A stretch of DNA of 64,000 bases from Demequina sediminis (GTDB lineage Bacteria; Actinomycetota; Actinomycetes; Actinomycetales; Demequinaceae). The stretch spans positions 1,302,001 to 1,366,000 of the forward strand of contig NZ_AP027736.1 in NCBI RefSeq assembly GCF_030296675.1, written 5' to 3'. The notes beneath the pieces were generated by a model. The model saw nothing but the letters and a program-made list of their open reading frames with translations, was not told the DNA's origin and did not search any database. Shown one piece after another: positions 28,250 through 36,667 of this stretch; the first letter of the stretch is position 1; the number at the start of each line of letters is the position of its first letter. The translations under genes and the position numbers were made by a program.

Positions 28250-29194
28250 TTAGTTGGAACCGGCCCCGACGGGGACGGGTGCTTCAGAGTAGTGGTCGGA
28301 TCGGACGGTGGCCCAGTGGAGGGCCTCGAGCTCGACGGGTGGGACCATCCCGATTTCGCCATGGAGGCGTCGGTGGTTGAACCAGTCGACGTACTCGGCG
28401 GTGGCGATCTCGACGTCCGTGACGGACTTCCAACCGCCCTTGGGACGCATCACGGGGTTGCGGATGCACTCGGCTTTGAACAGCGAGTTCAACGCCTCGG
28501 CCATGGCATTGTCGTAACTATCACCCCTGCTACCAACCGATGCGACAGCCTCAGCTTCCGCCAGGCGCTCGCTGTAGCGAATCGCTCGATATTGAACTCC
28601 TCGGTCGCTGTGATGGATCAAACCGGACACGTCCTGACCGGCCCGCTGGCGCGTCCATAGGCCCATCTCAAGAGCGTCGAGGGCCAGGTCGGTACGTAGT
28701 GACGTCGACACTTGCCAGCCCACGATCATCCTGCTGAAGACGTCCAGGACGAACGCGACGTACGTCCAGCCGGCGTGGGTGCGCACGTACGTCAGGTCCG
28801 CGACCCACAGCTGGTTCGGCCCGTCAGCCGTGAACTGGCGCTCGACGAGATCGGCAGGCCGATCGGTCTCAGCGCCGTCGCCGAACGTGGTCTTGCGCGA
28901 CTTCTCGCGCGTGATCCCTCGAAGCCCGTCGGCACGCATGAGACGTTCGACCGTGCACCGCGCGACCGCTATGCCCTCCCGGTTGAGCTCGGCATGGATC
29001 TTGCGCGCGCCGTACACGCCGAGGTTCGCCTTGTGGGCGTGGCGGATGTCGACGATCAGCTCCGCGTCGCGCACGGCACGCGCCGACGGGGGCCGGATCT
29101 TCGCTGCGTAGTAGCCGCTCGGGGCGATCTGCACGCCGGCCTCAGACAGGACCGTGCAGATCGGCTCGACCCCGACCTCGCGCCCATCGACCAC
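28250..29194 (-). CDS. IS3-family transposase OrfB (integrase catalytic domain)
   Basis: DDE recombinase. The rve domain carries D in V-A-D-L-T-Y-V, D in I-H-H-S-D-R-G and E in A-E-A-L-N-S-L-F-K; the H-H-R-R-L-H motif follows near the C-terminus. The annotated start is GTG 29194 (314 residues), but the frame is open further upstream into orfA, so the active protein is probably an OrfAB fusion made by -1 frameshifting near 29235. Confidence 0.9.
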   Translation of the reverse strand: MVDGREVGVEPICTVLSEAGVQIAPSGYYAAKIRPPSARAVRDAELIVDIRHAHKANLGVYGARKIHAELNREGIAVARCTVERLMRADGLRGITREKSRKTTFGDGAETDRPADLVERQFTADGPNQLWVADLTYVRTHAGWTYVAFVLDVFSRMIVGWQVSTSLRTDLALDALEMGLWTRQRAGQDVSGLIHHSDRGVQYRAIRYSERLAEAEAVASVGSRGDSYDNAMAEALNSLFKAECIRNPVMRPKGGWKSVTDVEIATAEYVDWFNHRRLHGEIGMVPPVELEALHWATVRSDHYSEAPVPVGAGSN

Positions 29195-29223
29195 GTCGTG
29201 GCGATGGGCGTCGACGTAGGCGA

Positions 29224-29544
29224 CTACCTGCTGGTGGGGCGGTCGAGCTCCGCCGCGAAGAAAGCCGCCGAGGTCTTCAAGATGTGGTTCGCGCGCCGCA
29301 GCTCACGGACTTCTTGCTCGAGGCTGGCGATGCGCTCCGCCTCGGAGGTCGTGGTGCCCGGCCGGACGCCGCCGTCGATCTCCACTTGGCGGACCCAGCC
29401 TCGCAACGTCTCCCGGTGCATGCCGAGCTGATCGGCCACACGCGCGATCGCGCCCATCTTCGTCGCCGGGTCCTGACGAAGCTCGACGGCCATCCTCGTG
29501 GCCCGCTCACGCAGCTCGGCGGGGTACTTCCTCGGTGCTGACAT
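29224..29544 (-). CDS. IS3-family transposase OrfA (helix-turn-helix)
   Basis: 106 residues. The HTH_Tnp_1 domain has Y-P-A-E-L-R-E-R-A-T-R-M-A and D-Q-L-G-M-H-R-E-T-L-R-G-W-V. A leucine-zipper-like helix (S-L-E-Q-E-V-R-E-L-R-R-A-N) follows and normally mediates multimerisation. It overlaps the open frame of orfB. Confidence 0.88.
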   Translation of the reverse strand: MSAPRKYPAELRERATRMAVELRQDPATKMGAIARVADQLGMHRETLRGWVRQVEIDGGVRPGTTTSEAERIASLEQEVRELRRANHILKTSAAFFAAELDRPTSR

Positions 29545-29653
29545 GACTCTCATCCTCCATGGCTTGAGAGCCTCCACCGAACCCGGGGCGCAACACCCGA
29601 CAGACCCGCGCTAGGATTCGGCCGAACCGTCTAGCTCGACTGATCGGAGCACC

Positions 29654-29968
29654 ATGTCCCTCGTCGTTGAGGCTCAGCCGATCTCCGACACGCTCTTTCG
29701 CCTTGAGATCACCATGGACGGGACCGCCATCGGCGAGTACGAGCGCTCGCGCCACGCGGACATCGCGCGCAAGACCGAGGAAGTCAAGTGCGCAGAGGAC
29801 TACCTCGTCGAGCTCTACCGCCGTCGCGGAACGTTCGTCGTCCGCTGGGACTCGGCCACGCGGACGAAGGTCATCCGCGACGAACTCGGCAACCACATCG
29901 GCGAAATCCCGAGGGCCTGCTGGCGAAAGCCCGCTCGCCACACCAACTCACCCCTATCGACGGCGTAG
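29654..29968 (+). CDS. Hypothetical protein in the tRNA-Pro island
   Basis: 104 residues, mostly charged, with I-T-M-D-G-T-A-I-G-E-Y-E-R-S-R near the start and a basic C-terminus. CGGAGC precedes ATG 29654. I do not recognise a family. It lies between the IS element and the tRNA, so it is probably cargo of the island. The remaining 170 bases to the tRNA hold only a duplicated CCCCGCCATGT and the palindrome at 30121. Confidence 0.5.
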   Translation: MSLVVEAQPISDTLFRLEITMDGTAIGEYERSRHADIARKTEEVKCAEDYLVELYRRRGTFVVRWDSATRTKVIRDELGNHIGEIPRACWRKPARHTNSPLSTA

Positions 29969-30120
29969 TGGATGCCTGAGGCCGCCGGTCTCGAGCGGGC
30001 TGCGGTGGAGGCTCGTACACGCCTCGGCGTCGCACTCGGCGATTTCTAGGCATCGAGCGCTCGTGTTGGCCCCCGCCATGTCCCCGCCATGTCCCCGATT
30101 GGCCCTTGCGGACCCACAGC

Positions 30121-30135
30121 AGTGACAAAGTCACT
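30121..30135. repeat. Short palindrome beside the right attachment site
   Basis: AGTGAC-AAA-GTCACT, perfect six-base arms, lies eight bases from the end of tRNA-Pro. It could be a recombinase or excisionase site of the island, or the tRNA terminator. Confidence 0.4.
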
Positions 30136-30142
30136 CGTAAAG

Positions 30143-30216
30143 TCGGGGTGACAGGATTTGAACCTGCGACCCTCTGCTCCCAAAGCAGATGCGCTACCAA
30201 GCTGCGCTACACCCCG
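30143..30216 (-). tRNA. tRNA-Pro(UGG)
   Basis: 74 bases. The acceptor arms CGGGGTG/CACCCCG pair, the anticodon loop TTTGGGA gives UGG, and the T loop is GGTTCAAATCC. CCA is not encoded. Its 3' end is the insertion point of the island on its right-hand border. Confidence 0.93.
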
Positions 30217-30305
30217 TTGCGCCCATCAGCGGGCGCGTTACCCGGCATCGGCCGGGCTCCGCTACTCTAGTACCCGCCGCGCGCACGCAAGCGTCGCAAG
30301 GCAAT

Positions 30306-30376
30306 GCGGGTGTAGCTCAATGGTAGAGCCTCAGTCTTCCAAACTGATGGTGCGGGTTCGATTCCCGTCACCCGCT
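30306..30376 (+). tRNA. tRNA-Gly(UCC)
   Basis: 71 bases with acceptor GCGGGTG/CACCCGC, anticodon loop CTTCCAA (UCC) and T loop GGTTCGATTCC. A CCA follows at 30377-30379. It is divergent from tRNA-Pro. Confidence 0.93.
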
Positions 30377-30456
30377 CCACTGGAGCCACGCATCGGCCCC
30401 CTGCCACCAATGGTGAGGCCCACGGCAGAAATCAACCCGGTTCTCTACCGCACACC

Positions 30457-33369
30457 TCACACTTCCTCCCCGCCGAGTTCCGCCCTGGCCTCACGCCGCG
30501 CGAGCACGCCCTCGAGCGCCCGCAGGAATCGCTCGACCGCCGGAGCATCGATCGTGAGCGGCGGCTTGATCTTCAGCACGTTCTTGTGGTCGCCCGTGGG
30601 CTGCACGATCACTCCCTCCTCGAGCAGCGCCGCGCAGATCTCGCGCGCCGCCCGGGGGTCCGGGGCATCGGGTCCACCCCGGACCACCTCGACGCCCAGG
30701 TACAGCCCCATCCCGTGGACGGCGCCCAGCGCGCCAAAGCGGTCGCACAGCTCTCGCAGCCCGTCGCCCAGCAGCGCGCCGACCACGCGCGCGTTGTCCT
30801 GCAGCCGGTCCTCGTCGAGTACGCGGAGCACGGTCGACCCCACGACACAGCTCACGGGACTGCCGCCCGCCGACGAGAAGAACGACCCCTCCACCGCGAA
30901 CGCCTCGGCGATCTCGCGCGACGTGATGACCGCGCCCAGCGGGTGCCCGTTGCCCATCGCCTTGGCCACCGCGATGATGTCCGGCACCGCGCCCTGCTGC
31001 TCGAATCCCCAGAAGTGCGCGCCGAGGCGACCGTAGCTCACCTGCACCTCGTCCGACACGCACACCCCGCCGCGCTCTCGCACCGCATCCCACAGCCCGG
31101 CGAGGTAGCCGTCCGGCAGCAGCACGCCGCCACCATTGCCGAAGATGGGCTCGCTCACCACCCCCGCAAGCTCGACGCCCTCCGCGTCCCAGTGGGCGAG
31201 CCGGTCGAGCGCGTCGCGCAGATACAGGGGCGCGTCGGGACCGCGATGGCGTCCGCGATACGTGTTCGGCGCATCGAGCAGCCGCACCCACGCCGGCCGC
31301 GTCGCGAGCGCCGCGGGGTTGTCTCCCAGGGACGTCGAGATCGCATCCGCGCCCACGGTCCACCCGTGATACGCCTCGGTCAGCGCGAGGATGTCCGTGC
31401 GCCCCGTCGCCGCCCTCGCCATGCGGATCGCGAGATCCACGGCCTCCGAACCCGAGTTCACGAGCAACACCTGGTCGAGACCCTCCGGTGCGCGCGCCGC
31501 GAGCGCCTCCGCGAACTCGACCACGGCCGCGTAGTGAAAGCGCGAGTTGGTGTTGAGGCGGCGCAGCTGCCGGTCGACGGCGGCGGCAATGCGCGGCTCC
31601 CCGTGACCCAGGATCGCGACGTTGTTGACCATGTCGAGGTAGCCGCGCCCGTCCGTGTCGAGCAGGTGATGGCGCCAGCCGCGCTCGATGCGCGGCGGCG
31701 CGTCGTAGTAGTGCTCCTGTACCAGGGGAAACGTGCGCACGCGGGCCGCGAGGAGGTCGCCCGGGGCGGGGCTCGTCGCCGCATGAGAGGACGATGCCGG
31801 GGCCGGGCGGCCCACGAGGGCACCCGGGTGGGGGCACAGTCGCCCCCACGCCTCCTCGTGTCCCGGCGCGACGAGAACTGGTGGCGTCACGCCGGTGACC
31901 GCGCACAGCTGCAGCGAGACGGCCCCCGCCGCGCCCACCCTGCCGAGCAGGTCCCCGAAGGCGATCCGATCCCCCGGCGAGGCCTCCGCGTCCACACCAC
32001 GCAGATGCACCGCCCCACCCGAGTCGAGATCGACGACGACCGCGCCTCCGCTCACCCTCGACACCACGCCCGTTCCGGGAGTGTGGACCGGCGTGCCCGG
32101 CCGCAGGGCCGCCTCGATCGCGAGCGCATGAGAGCGCGGTGCGATCCCCATCGAGGCGTCGGCCGCGCCCGTCGCGGCCTCCGGGGTGAGCCGGTGCTCG
32201 CCGTACCGCGAGAGCGCCGCCCCGCCCGCCGCCGCGGCGGCCTCCGCCAACGTCCGCCGCGCCCAGTCCTGGTCCATCCACGCGCCGCCGTCCGCCGCGT
32301 CCCCGAGCACGGAGAGGTCGACCTCGGGGGCATGCTCGAGTCCGCTCACCGCGGGGGCGAGGCCGTCGACCGGCATCGCCTGTACGCGGCCCAGCGCGTC
32401 GAGGAGCAGGAGCTCGGCCTCGTCGAAGCCGAGCGCGGCCGCACGGTCGAGCATGCGTGCCTCAAGGGGACGGCGCACACGTGCGTACGTGTTCGCGGGG
32501 TCCGCGGCGAGCACGCGCTCGCCCGCCGCCGCGAGCACCACCGCGCGCGTCACCACGAGGGGCCACCACGCCGCGATCTCCTCGCGAGTGAGCGGCGCCA
32601 CCGCGTCGAAGGCGGCCACGCAGTCGAGAGCGTCGCGCACCGCGGGACCATCGTGCTGAAGCAGGGAGCACGCCGCGATCGCGGCCTCCCCCACACGCCA
32701 GCCGCGCCCCAGATCGCCGAAGTCGATCACACCCGCGACCGCGCCGTCCGGGCCCATCACCACGTTGTCCGCCGTGAGGTCACCGTGCACGGCCTGGACA
32801 CGCAACGCCTCGCGCCACGGGGCGAGCCGCTCCTCCGCGCCGCGCAGCAGCGCGTCGAGCCGTGCGGCCTCACCGGGAGCCAGCACCGCGAGCGACCCGT
32901 CGAGCACGCGCCGAGCCTCGCTCAGATCCCAGTCGCCGCCCTCCGCGAGGAGGCCGTGATCGAAGCGTTCGAGGGCTCGCATCAGTGTGGCGGCTGTCGT
33001 GCCCAGCGCCGCGGGCAGGACGGGTGCGGGCCGTGCAGCGGCCGCCGGGGGCGCTCCGTCGAGAAAGCCCAGGACGCGCACGCACGCTCCCGCGCCCGCG
33101 ACGGCGACGGCCCTGGCGCCCGCGAGGGTGGGCCACACGCGCGGCACCGCGAAGGGCAGGCCGGAGCCCGCGAGAAGGTCGAGAGCGGCATCCTGCGCGG
33201 CGAAGTCGGTGGGCGCCCCGGAGGCGATCTTGAGGAGCACGCGGCGACCGTCCTCGAGGCTCAGCAACAGGTTCCGGTCCTCGTTCGACCCCAGTTCCTT
33301 CACCGCCACGATGGCGAGACCGTACTCACGCCCGGCGATCTCGCTCGCCGCGTCCGGCGACACCGGCAT
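30457..33369 (-). CDS. Kinase - M23-like - class III PLP enzyme fusion (phosphorylated amino-compound lyase type)
   Basis: 970 residues in three parts. Residues about 1-330 are an aminoglycoside-phosphotransferase-like kinase (V-H-G-D-L-T-A-D-N-V and V-I-D-F-G-D). Residues about 410-520 resemble an M23 peptidase-type barrel, but the His ligands appear lost. Residues about 545-960 are a class III aminotransferase fold with the PLP Lys in V-A-K-A-M-G-N-G-H-P. Kinase plus PLP domain parallels the vertebrate hydroxylysine kinase and phospho-lyase pair (HYKK/PHYKPL, ETNPPL). A two-step route, phosphorylation of an amino alcohol then phospho-elimination, is therefore inferred. It is last in a leftward five-gene run. 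Confidence 0.8.
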   Translation of the reverse strand: MPVSPDAASEIAGREYGLAIVAVKELGSNEDRNLLLSLEDGRRVLLKIASGAPTDFAAQDAALDLLAGSGLPFAVPRVWPTLAGARAVAVAGAGACVRVLGFLDGAPPAAAARPAPVLPAALGTTAATLMRALERFDHGLLAEGGDWDLSEARRVLDGSLAVLAPGEAARLDALLRGAEERLAPWREALRVQAVHGDLTADNVVMGPDGAVAGVIDFGDLGRGWRVGEAAIAACSLLQHDGPAVRDALDCVAAFDAVAPLTREEIAAWWPLVVTRAVVLAAAGERVLAADPANTYARVRRPLEARMLDRAAALGFDEAELLLLDALGRVQAMPVDGLAPAVSGLEHAPEVDLSVLGDAADGGAWMDQDWARRTLAEAAAAAGGAALSRYGEHRLTPEAATGAADASMGIAPRSHALAIEAALRPGTPVHTPGTGVVSRVSGGAVVVDLDSGGAVHLRGVDAEASPGDRIAFGDLLGRVGAAGAVSLQLCAVTGVTPPVLVAPGHEEAWGRLCPHPGALVGRPAPASSSHAATSPAPGDLLAARVRTFPLVQEHYYDAPPRIERGWRHHLLDTDGRGYLDMVNNVAILGHGEPRIAAAVDRQLRRLNTNSRFHYAAVVEFAEALAARAPEGLDQVLLVNSGSEAVDLAIRMARAATGRTDILALTEAYHGWTVGADAISTSLGDNPAALATRPAWVRLLDAPNTYRGRHRGPDAPLYLRDALDRLAHWDAEGVELAGVVSEPIFGNGGGVLLPDGYLAGLWDAVRERGGVCVSDEVQVSYGRLGAHFWGFEQQGAVPDIIAVAKAMGNGHPLGAVITSREIAEAFAVEGSFFSSAGGSPVSCVVGSTVLRVLDEDRLQDNARVVGALLGDGLRELCDRFGALGAVHGMGLYLGVEVVRGGPDAPDPRAAREICAALLEEGVIVQPTGDHKNVLKIKPPLTIDAPAVERFLRALEGVLARREARAELGGEEV

Positions 33370-33377
33370 CGTCCCTC

Positions 33378-33794
33378 CTAGAACAGGCCCAGCACGAGTC
33401 CCGCGACGGCGAGACCCACCGTGTCATGCGCGGCGTCGATCACCGTGATCCCGGGATGGCGGATCGCGAACCCGTTGTGCAGCGCGTGAGCGCCACCACG
33501 GAAGATCAACCCCAGGAGAGCGCCCAGCACGAGCCCGCCGGCCCAGTCGTCGATCCCGAGCCCGTTCATGAGCACCGCGAGCAGGATCACGCCCAGCGCG
33601 TTCGCGACGATGGTGCCGCCGAAGGCGACCCCCATGCTCGCGCCCTCCATGTCCTCGCGCGAGATGCGGCCGAGCCTGCGCCACACCTTGAAGAAGCCCG
33701 CATCGGAGTACCACCAGAACCCGATCGCGAACGTGGCGAGAAACGCCACGACGACGGCAAGCCAGTTGATCCCCTCGAGCGTGAGCCAGTCCAT
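33378..33794 (-). CDS. DUF1761 membrane protein A
   Basis: 138 residues with four hydrophobic helices. F-W-W-Y-S in the first loop and the H-N-G-F-A-I-R-H-P-G-I-T-V-I-D-A-A-H-D motif before the last helix match DUF1761, whose function is unknown. It ends eight bases before the kinase/PLP fusion start. An equally long paralogue precedes it. Confidence 0.75.
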   Translation of the reverse strand: MDWLTLEGINWLAVVVAFLATFAIGFWWYSDAGFFKVWRRLGRISREDMEGASMGVAFGGTIVANALGVILLAVLMNGLGIDDWAGGLVLGALLGLIFRGGAHALHNGFAIRHPGITVIDAAHDTVGLAVAGLVLGLF

Positions 33795-33894
33795 GGCCGC
33801 TCCCCTCTCCCGCGGGCCACGACGGCCCGCACGTCCCCTTGTCGCGACACTAGCGCCGCGCAAGCGACGATGCCGGTTTCAGGGACGATGCCCG

Positions 33895-34311
33895 CTACAC
33901 GAAGGCGCCGATGACCGCCCCCGCGGCGGCCAGGGCCACGACATCGTGGACGCCGTTGACGATGGTCAGCGCGGGCGGGCGCAGCTCGAAGCCGTGGTGG
34001 ATGATGTGGTTGCCCACACGGAAAACGAGCGCGATGAAGGCACCGAAGAGCGCGCCGCCGCCCACCGAGAGCACGGACAGCTCGACCATGAGGACGTTGA
34101 GCACGAGCGCGGTCCCGAACAGCACCACGCCGGTCGCGACGAAGCGCGCCGGGGATGCGTCGCGCAGGTCCTGCTCGGTGAGGCCCACCAGGTGCCTCCA
34201 CACGCGACCGAGCACGCGCTCGTGATACCAGGCCGCGCCCACCACGAATCCGGCGACGGTCGACAGGATCACCGCGATCCACGAGATGTCGGAGGCCGTG
34301 AACCAGCTCAT
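33895..34311 (-). CDS. DUF1761 membrane protein B
   Basis: 138 residues, the same length and plan as the downstream paralogue, with A-A-W-Y-H-E and H-H-G-F-E-L-R-P-P-A-L-T-I-V-N-G-V-H-D. Its ATG 34311 overlaps the TGA of the SRPBCC gene by four bases (ATGA), so the two are translationally coupled. Function not known. Confidence 0.75.
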   Translation of the reverse strand: MSWFTASDISWIAVILSTVAGFVVGAAWYHERVLGRVWRHLVGLTEQDLRDASPARFVATGVVLFGTALVLNVLMVELSVLSVGGGALFGAFIALVFRVGNHIIHHGFELRPPALTIVNGVHDVVALAAAGAVIGAFV

Positions 34312-34778
34312 GACGGCTCGACTCCCTCGGCTGCCGCCGCGATGTCCGCGAGGTCCTGCTCGAGCGCCTTGCGCGTCGCCTTCATGCCCGCGCGCCCGAA
34401 GACGAGCCAGCCGAGCCGTTGCGCCGGTCCCGGGTTCGGGGTCTGTGCGGAGAAGTCGATCACGACGTGGGTGCCCTCGTCGACGGGTGCGAGCGTGAAG
34501 TCGGTGACGTAGTGCGTGCCACGCGACTCGGCCCGCACGGTCGTGGTTCGCGGGGCCTCGGCCGCGTCGACCCACATCTCCTCGGACTCCTCGCGGCCGA
34601 ACATGCGGCGCGTCTCGCGCCACCGCACGCCCACCTCATAGCCCTCGCCCTCGAGCCGCTCGACCTTGACGATCGCGCTCATCACCTCTGCCGCGAAGTC
34701 GAGATCGGTGATGATCTCCCACACGCGCTCGGGTGGCGCGGCGATGGTGCGCTCCGCGCGCACGCTGTGCCCTGGCAT
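34308..34778 (-). CDS. SRPBCC (START-like) protein 1
   Basis: 156 residues. The fold starts with a beta strand and P-P-E-R-V-W-E-I-I-T-D-L-D, and ends in a long helix, as in polyketide-cyclase/START-type ligand-binding proteins. It probably binds a hydrophobic small molecule; the ligand cannot be inferred. It is coupled to the DUF1761 gene and preceded 29 bases upstream by a second SRPBCC gene. Confidence 0.75.
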   Translation of the reverse strand: MPGHSVRAERTIAAPPERVWEIITDLDFAAEVMSAIVKVERLEGEGYEVGVRWRETRRMFGREESEEMWVDAAEAPRTTTVRAESRGTHYVTDFTLAPVDEGTHVVIDFSAQTPNPGPAQRLGWLVFGRAGMKATRKALEQDLADIAAAAEGVEPS

Positions 34779-34807
34779 GACGACCCCCTCTGCTGGTTGC
34801 CTCCAGG

Positions 34808-35299
34808 CTAGCGGCCTCGTGTGCGCAGGTCCTCGTTGAAGTGCCTGGTGAGATCCGCGATATCGGCCTTGAGCCGGACCGTGCCACCGAGCGTGAAGAA
34901 CGTGGCGATCCCGCGCCGCATGGCACGCTCGGCGAGGCTGGGGTGCGGGTGGTAGACGTGGAAGACGCGGCGCACCCGGGTGCCGTCCGGCGTCTCCTCG
35001 AGTTCGGTGGTCGACGTGAAACTGCCGTCCGGTCCGGTGCGCTCCTGGACCAGTCGCTTGAAGGGATCCACCTCGACCGTCGTGAGGCGCACCTCGACGG
35101 GCTCCGCACCCACGTCGGACTCGGTCTGGACCAGCACGTGGCCCACCTCGCCCGGTTCGCCCGCCTCGGTGCGAGCCTCCGTCACCATCGTGAAGATCTG
35201 TGCACGCCGCTCGGGCCTGGTCAACGCCTCCCACACGTCCTTCGCCGGGGCCGGCACCAGCCCCTCGCGCTCCACCGAGACATCGAGCGGGCGTGGCAT
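34808..35299 (-). CDS. SRPBCC (START-like) protein 2
   Basis: 163 residues with P-A-P-A-K-D-V-W-E-A-L-T-R-P-E-R and a C-terminal helix ending R-H-F-N-E-D-L-R-T-R-G-R. Related in fold, but only distantly in sequence, to SRPBCC protein 1. It is the first gene of the leftward run that ends in the kinase/PLP fusion. A GAGGAA site precedes ATG 35299. Confidence 0.72.
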   Translation of the reverse strand: MPRPLDVSVEREGLVPAPAKDVWEALTRPERRAQIFTMVTEARTEAGEPGEVGHVLVQTESDVGAEPVEVRLTTVEVDPFKRLVQERTGPDGSFTSTTELEETPDGTRVRRVFHVYHPHPSLAERAMRRGIATFFTLGGTVRLKADIADLTRHFNEDLRTRGR

Positions 35300-35436
35300 C
35301 GTTCCTCCTCGCGCGGGCCTCCTCGCGAGGCTCTCCTCTCCCACCGTAACCGGACGGCGCTCCATGTGGGCGGTGGGTTGCCACGCGCGGCTCCGCGGCG
35401 ATAGCCTGAGCGCCGAGCCAGGAAAGGCAAGGGACC

Positions 35437-35535
35437 ATGAGCATCGAGCGCCGTGCGACTGTCGCACCCGCCTCTGCCGTCCTCGCCTGCTCGCCCGCCG
35501 CGATGTGCTGCGGCGTCTGCTGCTGCTGTCTCTAG
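35437..35535 (+). CDS. Poly-cysteine leader peptide of the cysK-cysE operon
   Basis: ATG 35437 to TAG 35535, 32 residues, ending M-C-C-G-V-C-C-C-C-L. Seven cysteines lie in the last 15 residues. GGAAAGG precedes the ATG, and TAGCCT near 35403 is a likely -10. Ribosome pausing at the Cys codons when charged tRNA-Cys is scarce would change folding of the downstream RNA. Poly-cysteine small proteins that attenuate cysteine operons have been described in mycobacteria; the mechanism here is inferred from that and from the hairpins just downstream. Confidence 0.75.
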   Translation: MSIERRATVAPASAVLACSPAAMCCGVCCCCL

Positions 35536-35590
35536 AGCGCTGGCACCAGCCTCGCGGCCCCTCGGCCACCTGACCGGCTGCCCCAGCGCT
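35536..35590 (+). promoter_or_regulatory. Attenuator-like hairpins after the cysteine leader
   Basis: AGCGCTGG (35536-35543) pairs with CCAGCGCT (35583-35590). An alternative small hairpin GCTGG-CA-CCAGC (35539-35550) uses the same left arm. The structure begins on the base after the leader stop, so a stalled or released ribosome would mask different arms. No T tract is seen, so Rho or translation control may be involved. Confidence 0.6.
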
Positions 35591-35685
35591 CGCCCCGGCA
35601 TGGAATCCCATGCGCCCGCGTTGTCCCACCCGGATCCCCGTCTCACGGATTACTCCCTGACACACCTCCCAAGGAAAGAGAAACC

Positions 35686-36621
35686 ATGGCCCGCATTTAC
35701 GAGGACGCGACCGCCCTCATCGGCAACACCCCGCTCGTCAAGATCAACACCCTCCCGGAGGGCGTCGACGCGACCATCCTCGCCAAGCTCGAGTTCTACA
35801 ACCCCGCGAACTCCGTCAAGGACCGCCTGGGCGTCGCGATCATTGACGCCGCCGAGGCGGACGGCTCCCTTGCCGCGGGCGGCACGATCATCGAGGCCAC
35901 CTCGGGTAACACGGGAATCGCCCTCGCCATGGTGGGTGCCGCGCGCGGCTACAACGTGGTGCTGACGATGCCCGAGACGATGTCGAAGGAGCGTCGCGCA
36001 CTCCTGCGCGCGTTCGGCGCCGAACTCATCCTCACGCCGGGCCCCGAGGGCATGCGTGGAGCAGTGGCCGCCGCGGAGAAGATCGCCGCCGAGCGTCCCG
36101 GCTCGGTGCTCGCGCGCCAGTTTGCGAATGCCGCCAACGCCGAGATCCACCGCCGCACCACCGCGGAGGAGATCTGGAACGACACGGACGGCGAGGTCGA
36201 CATCTTTATCGCCGGAATCGGCACCGGCGGCACCATCACCGGCGTGGGCGAGGTCCTCAAGGCCCGCAAGCCCGGCGTGCAGATCATCGGCGTCGAGCCT
36301 GCCGAGTCTCCCATCCTCAACGGCGGACAGCCCGGCCCCCACAAGATTCAGGGTCTGGGCGCGAACTTCATCCCGGAGGTCCTCAACACCGAGGTCTACG
36401 ACGAGATCTTCGACGTCGACGCCGAGACGGCCGTCGCGACCGCCCGTGCCGCGGCGCGCAAGGAGGGCCTGCTCGTGGGCATCTCCTCGGGCGCCGCGCT
36501 GCACGCCGCGATCGAGGTCGGCAAGCGCCCCGAGAACGCAGGCAAGACCATCGTGGTCGTCATCCCGTCCTTCGGTGAGCGCTACCTCTCGTCCGTGCTG
36601 TACGCGGACCTGATGGACTGA
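35686..36621 (+). CDS. cysK: Cysteine synthase A (O-acetylserine sulfhydrylase)
   Basis: PLP enzyme that joins O-acetylserine and sulfide to make cysteine. The PLP Lys is in N-S-V-K-D-R, the substrate loop is T-S-G-N-T-G, and the phosphate loop is G-T-G-G-T-I-T-G. 311 residues, normal length. AAGGAAAGAG precedes ATG 35686. cysE follows 46 bases after the stop. The preceding leader peptide and hairpins indicate control by cysteine supply. Confidence 0.95.
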   Translation: MARIYEDATALIGNTPLVKINTLPEGVDATILAKLEFYNPANSVKDRLGVAIIDAAEADGSLAAGGTIIEATSGNTGIALAMVGAARGYNVVLTMPETMSKERRALLRAFGAELILTPGPEGMRGAVAAAEKIAAERPGSVLARQFANAANAEIHRRTTAEEIWNDTDGEVDIFIAGIGTGGTITGVGEVLKARKPGVQIIGVEPAESPILNGGQPGPHKIQGLGANFIPEVLNTEVYDEIFDVDAETAVATARAAARKEGLLVGISSGAALHAAIEVGKRPENAGKTIVVVIPSFGERYLSSVLYADLMD

Positions 36622-36667
36622 CCCGCTTCTCCACACCGCACCGGCCGTCCCCACCGGAGGTTTCTCG

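Larger units (their letters stand above)
28220..29595 (-). mobile_element. Complete IS3-family insertion sequence
   Basis: 1376 bp. The terminal inverted repeats begin TGTTGCGCCCCGGGTT on both ends and continue with near-identity for about 28 bases (GTGGAGGC). They are flanked by CCC on both sides (28217-28219 and 29596-29598), a plausible 3-bp target duplication. It contains overlapping orfA and orfB in the usual frameshift arrangement and looks intact. Confidence 0.85.
28032..30176. mobile_element. 2.1-kb integrated island (remnant) at tRNA-Pro
   Basis: The segment is bounded by direct copies of the tRNA-Pro 3' end. It contains an IS3-family element and one small gene of unknown function. 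No integrase gene is present, so the island is either a decayed element or a passenger mobilised in trans. Near the left end GGGAACTC (28105-28112) pairs with GAGTTCCC (28115-28122), and CCCTCG with CGAGGG just after. Confidence 0.65.

Noticed and set aside
27915-28253. Small rightward frame containing G-L-T-G-F-E-P-A-T-L
   Set aside because: This peptide is the well-known artefact of translating a tRNA 3' end; here it comes from the tRNA-Pro fragment at 28032-28066.
30586-33381. 931-residue rightward open frame
   Set aside because: It is antisense to the kinase/PLP fusion and rich in Arg and His, a shadow frame.
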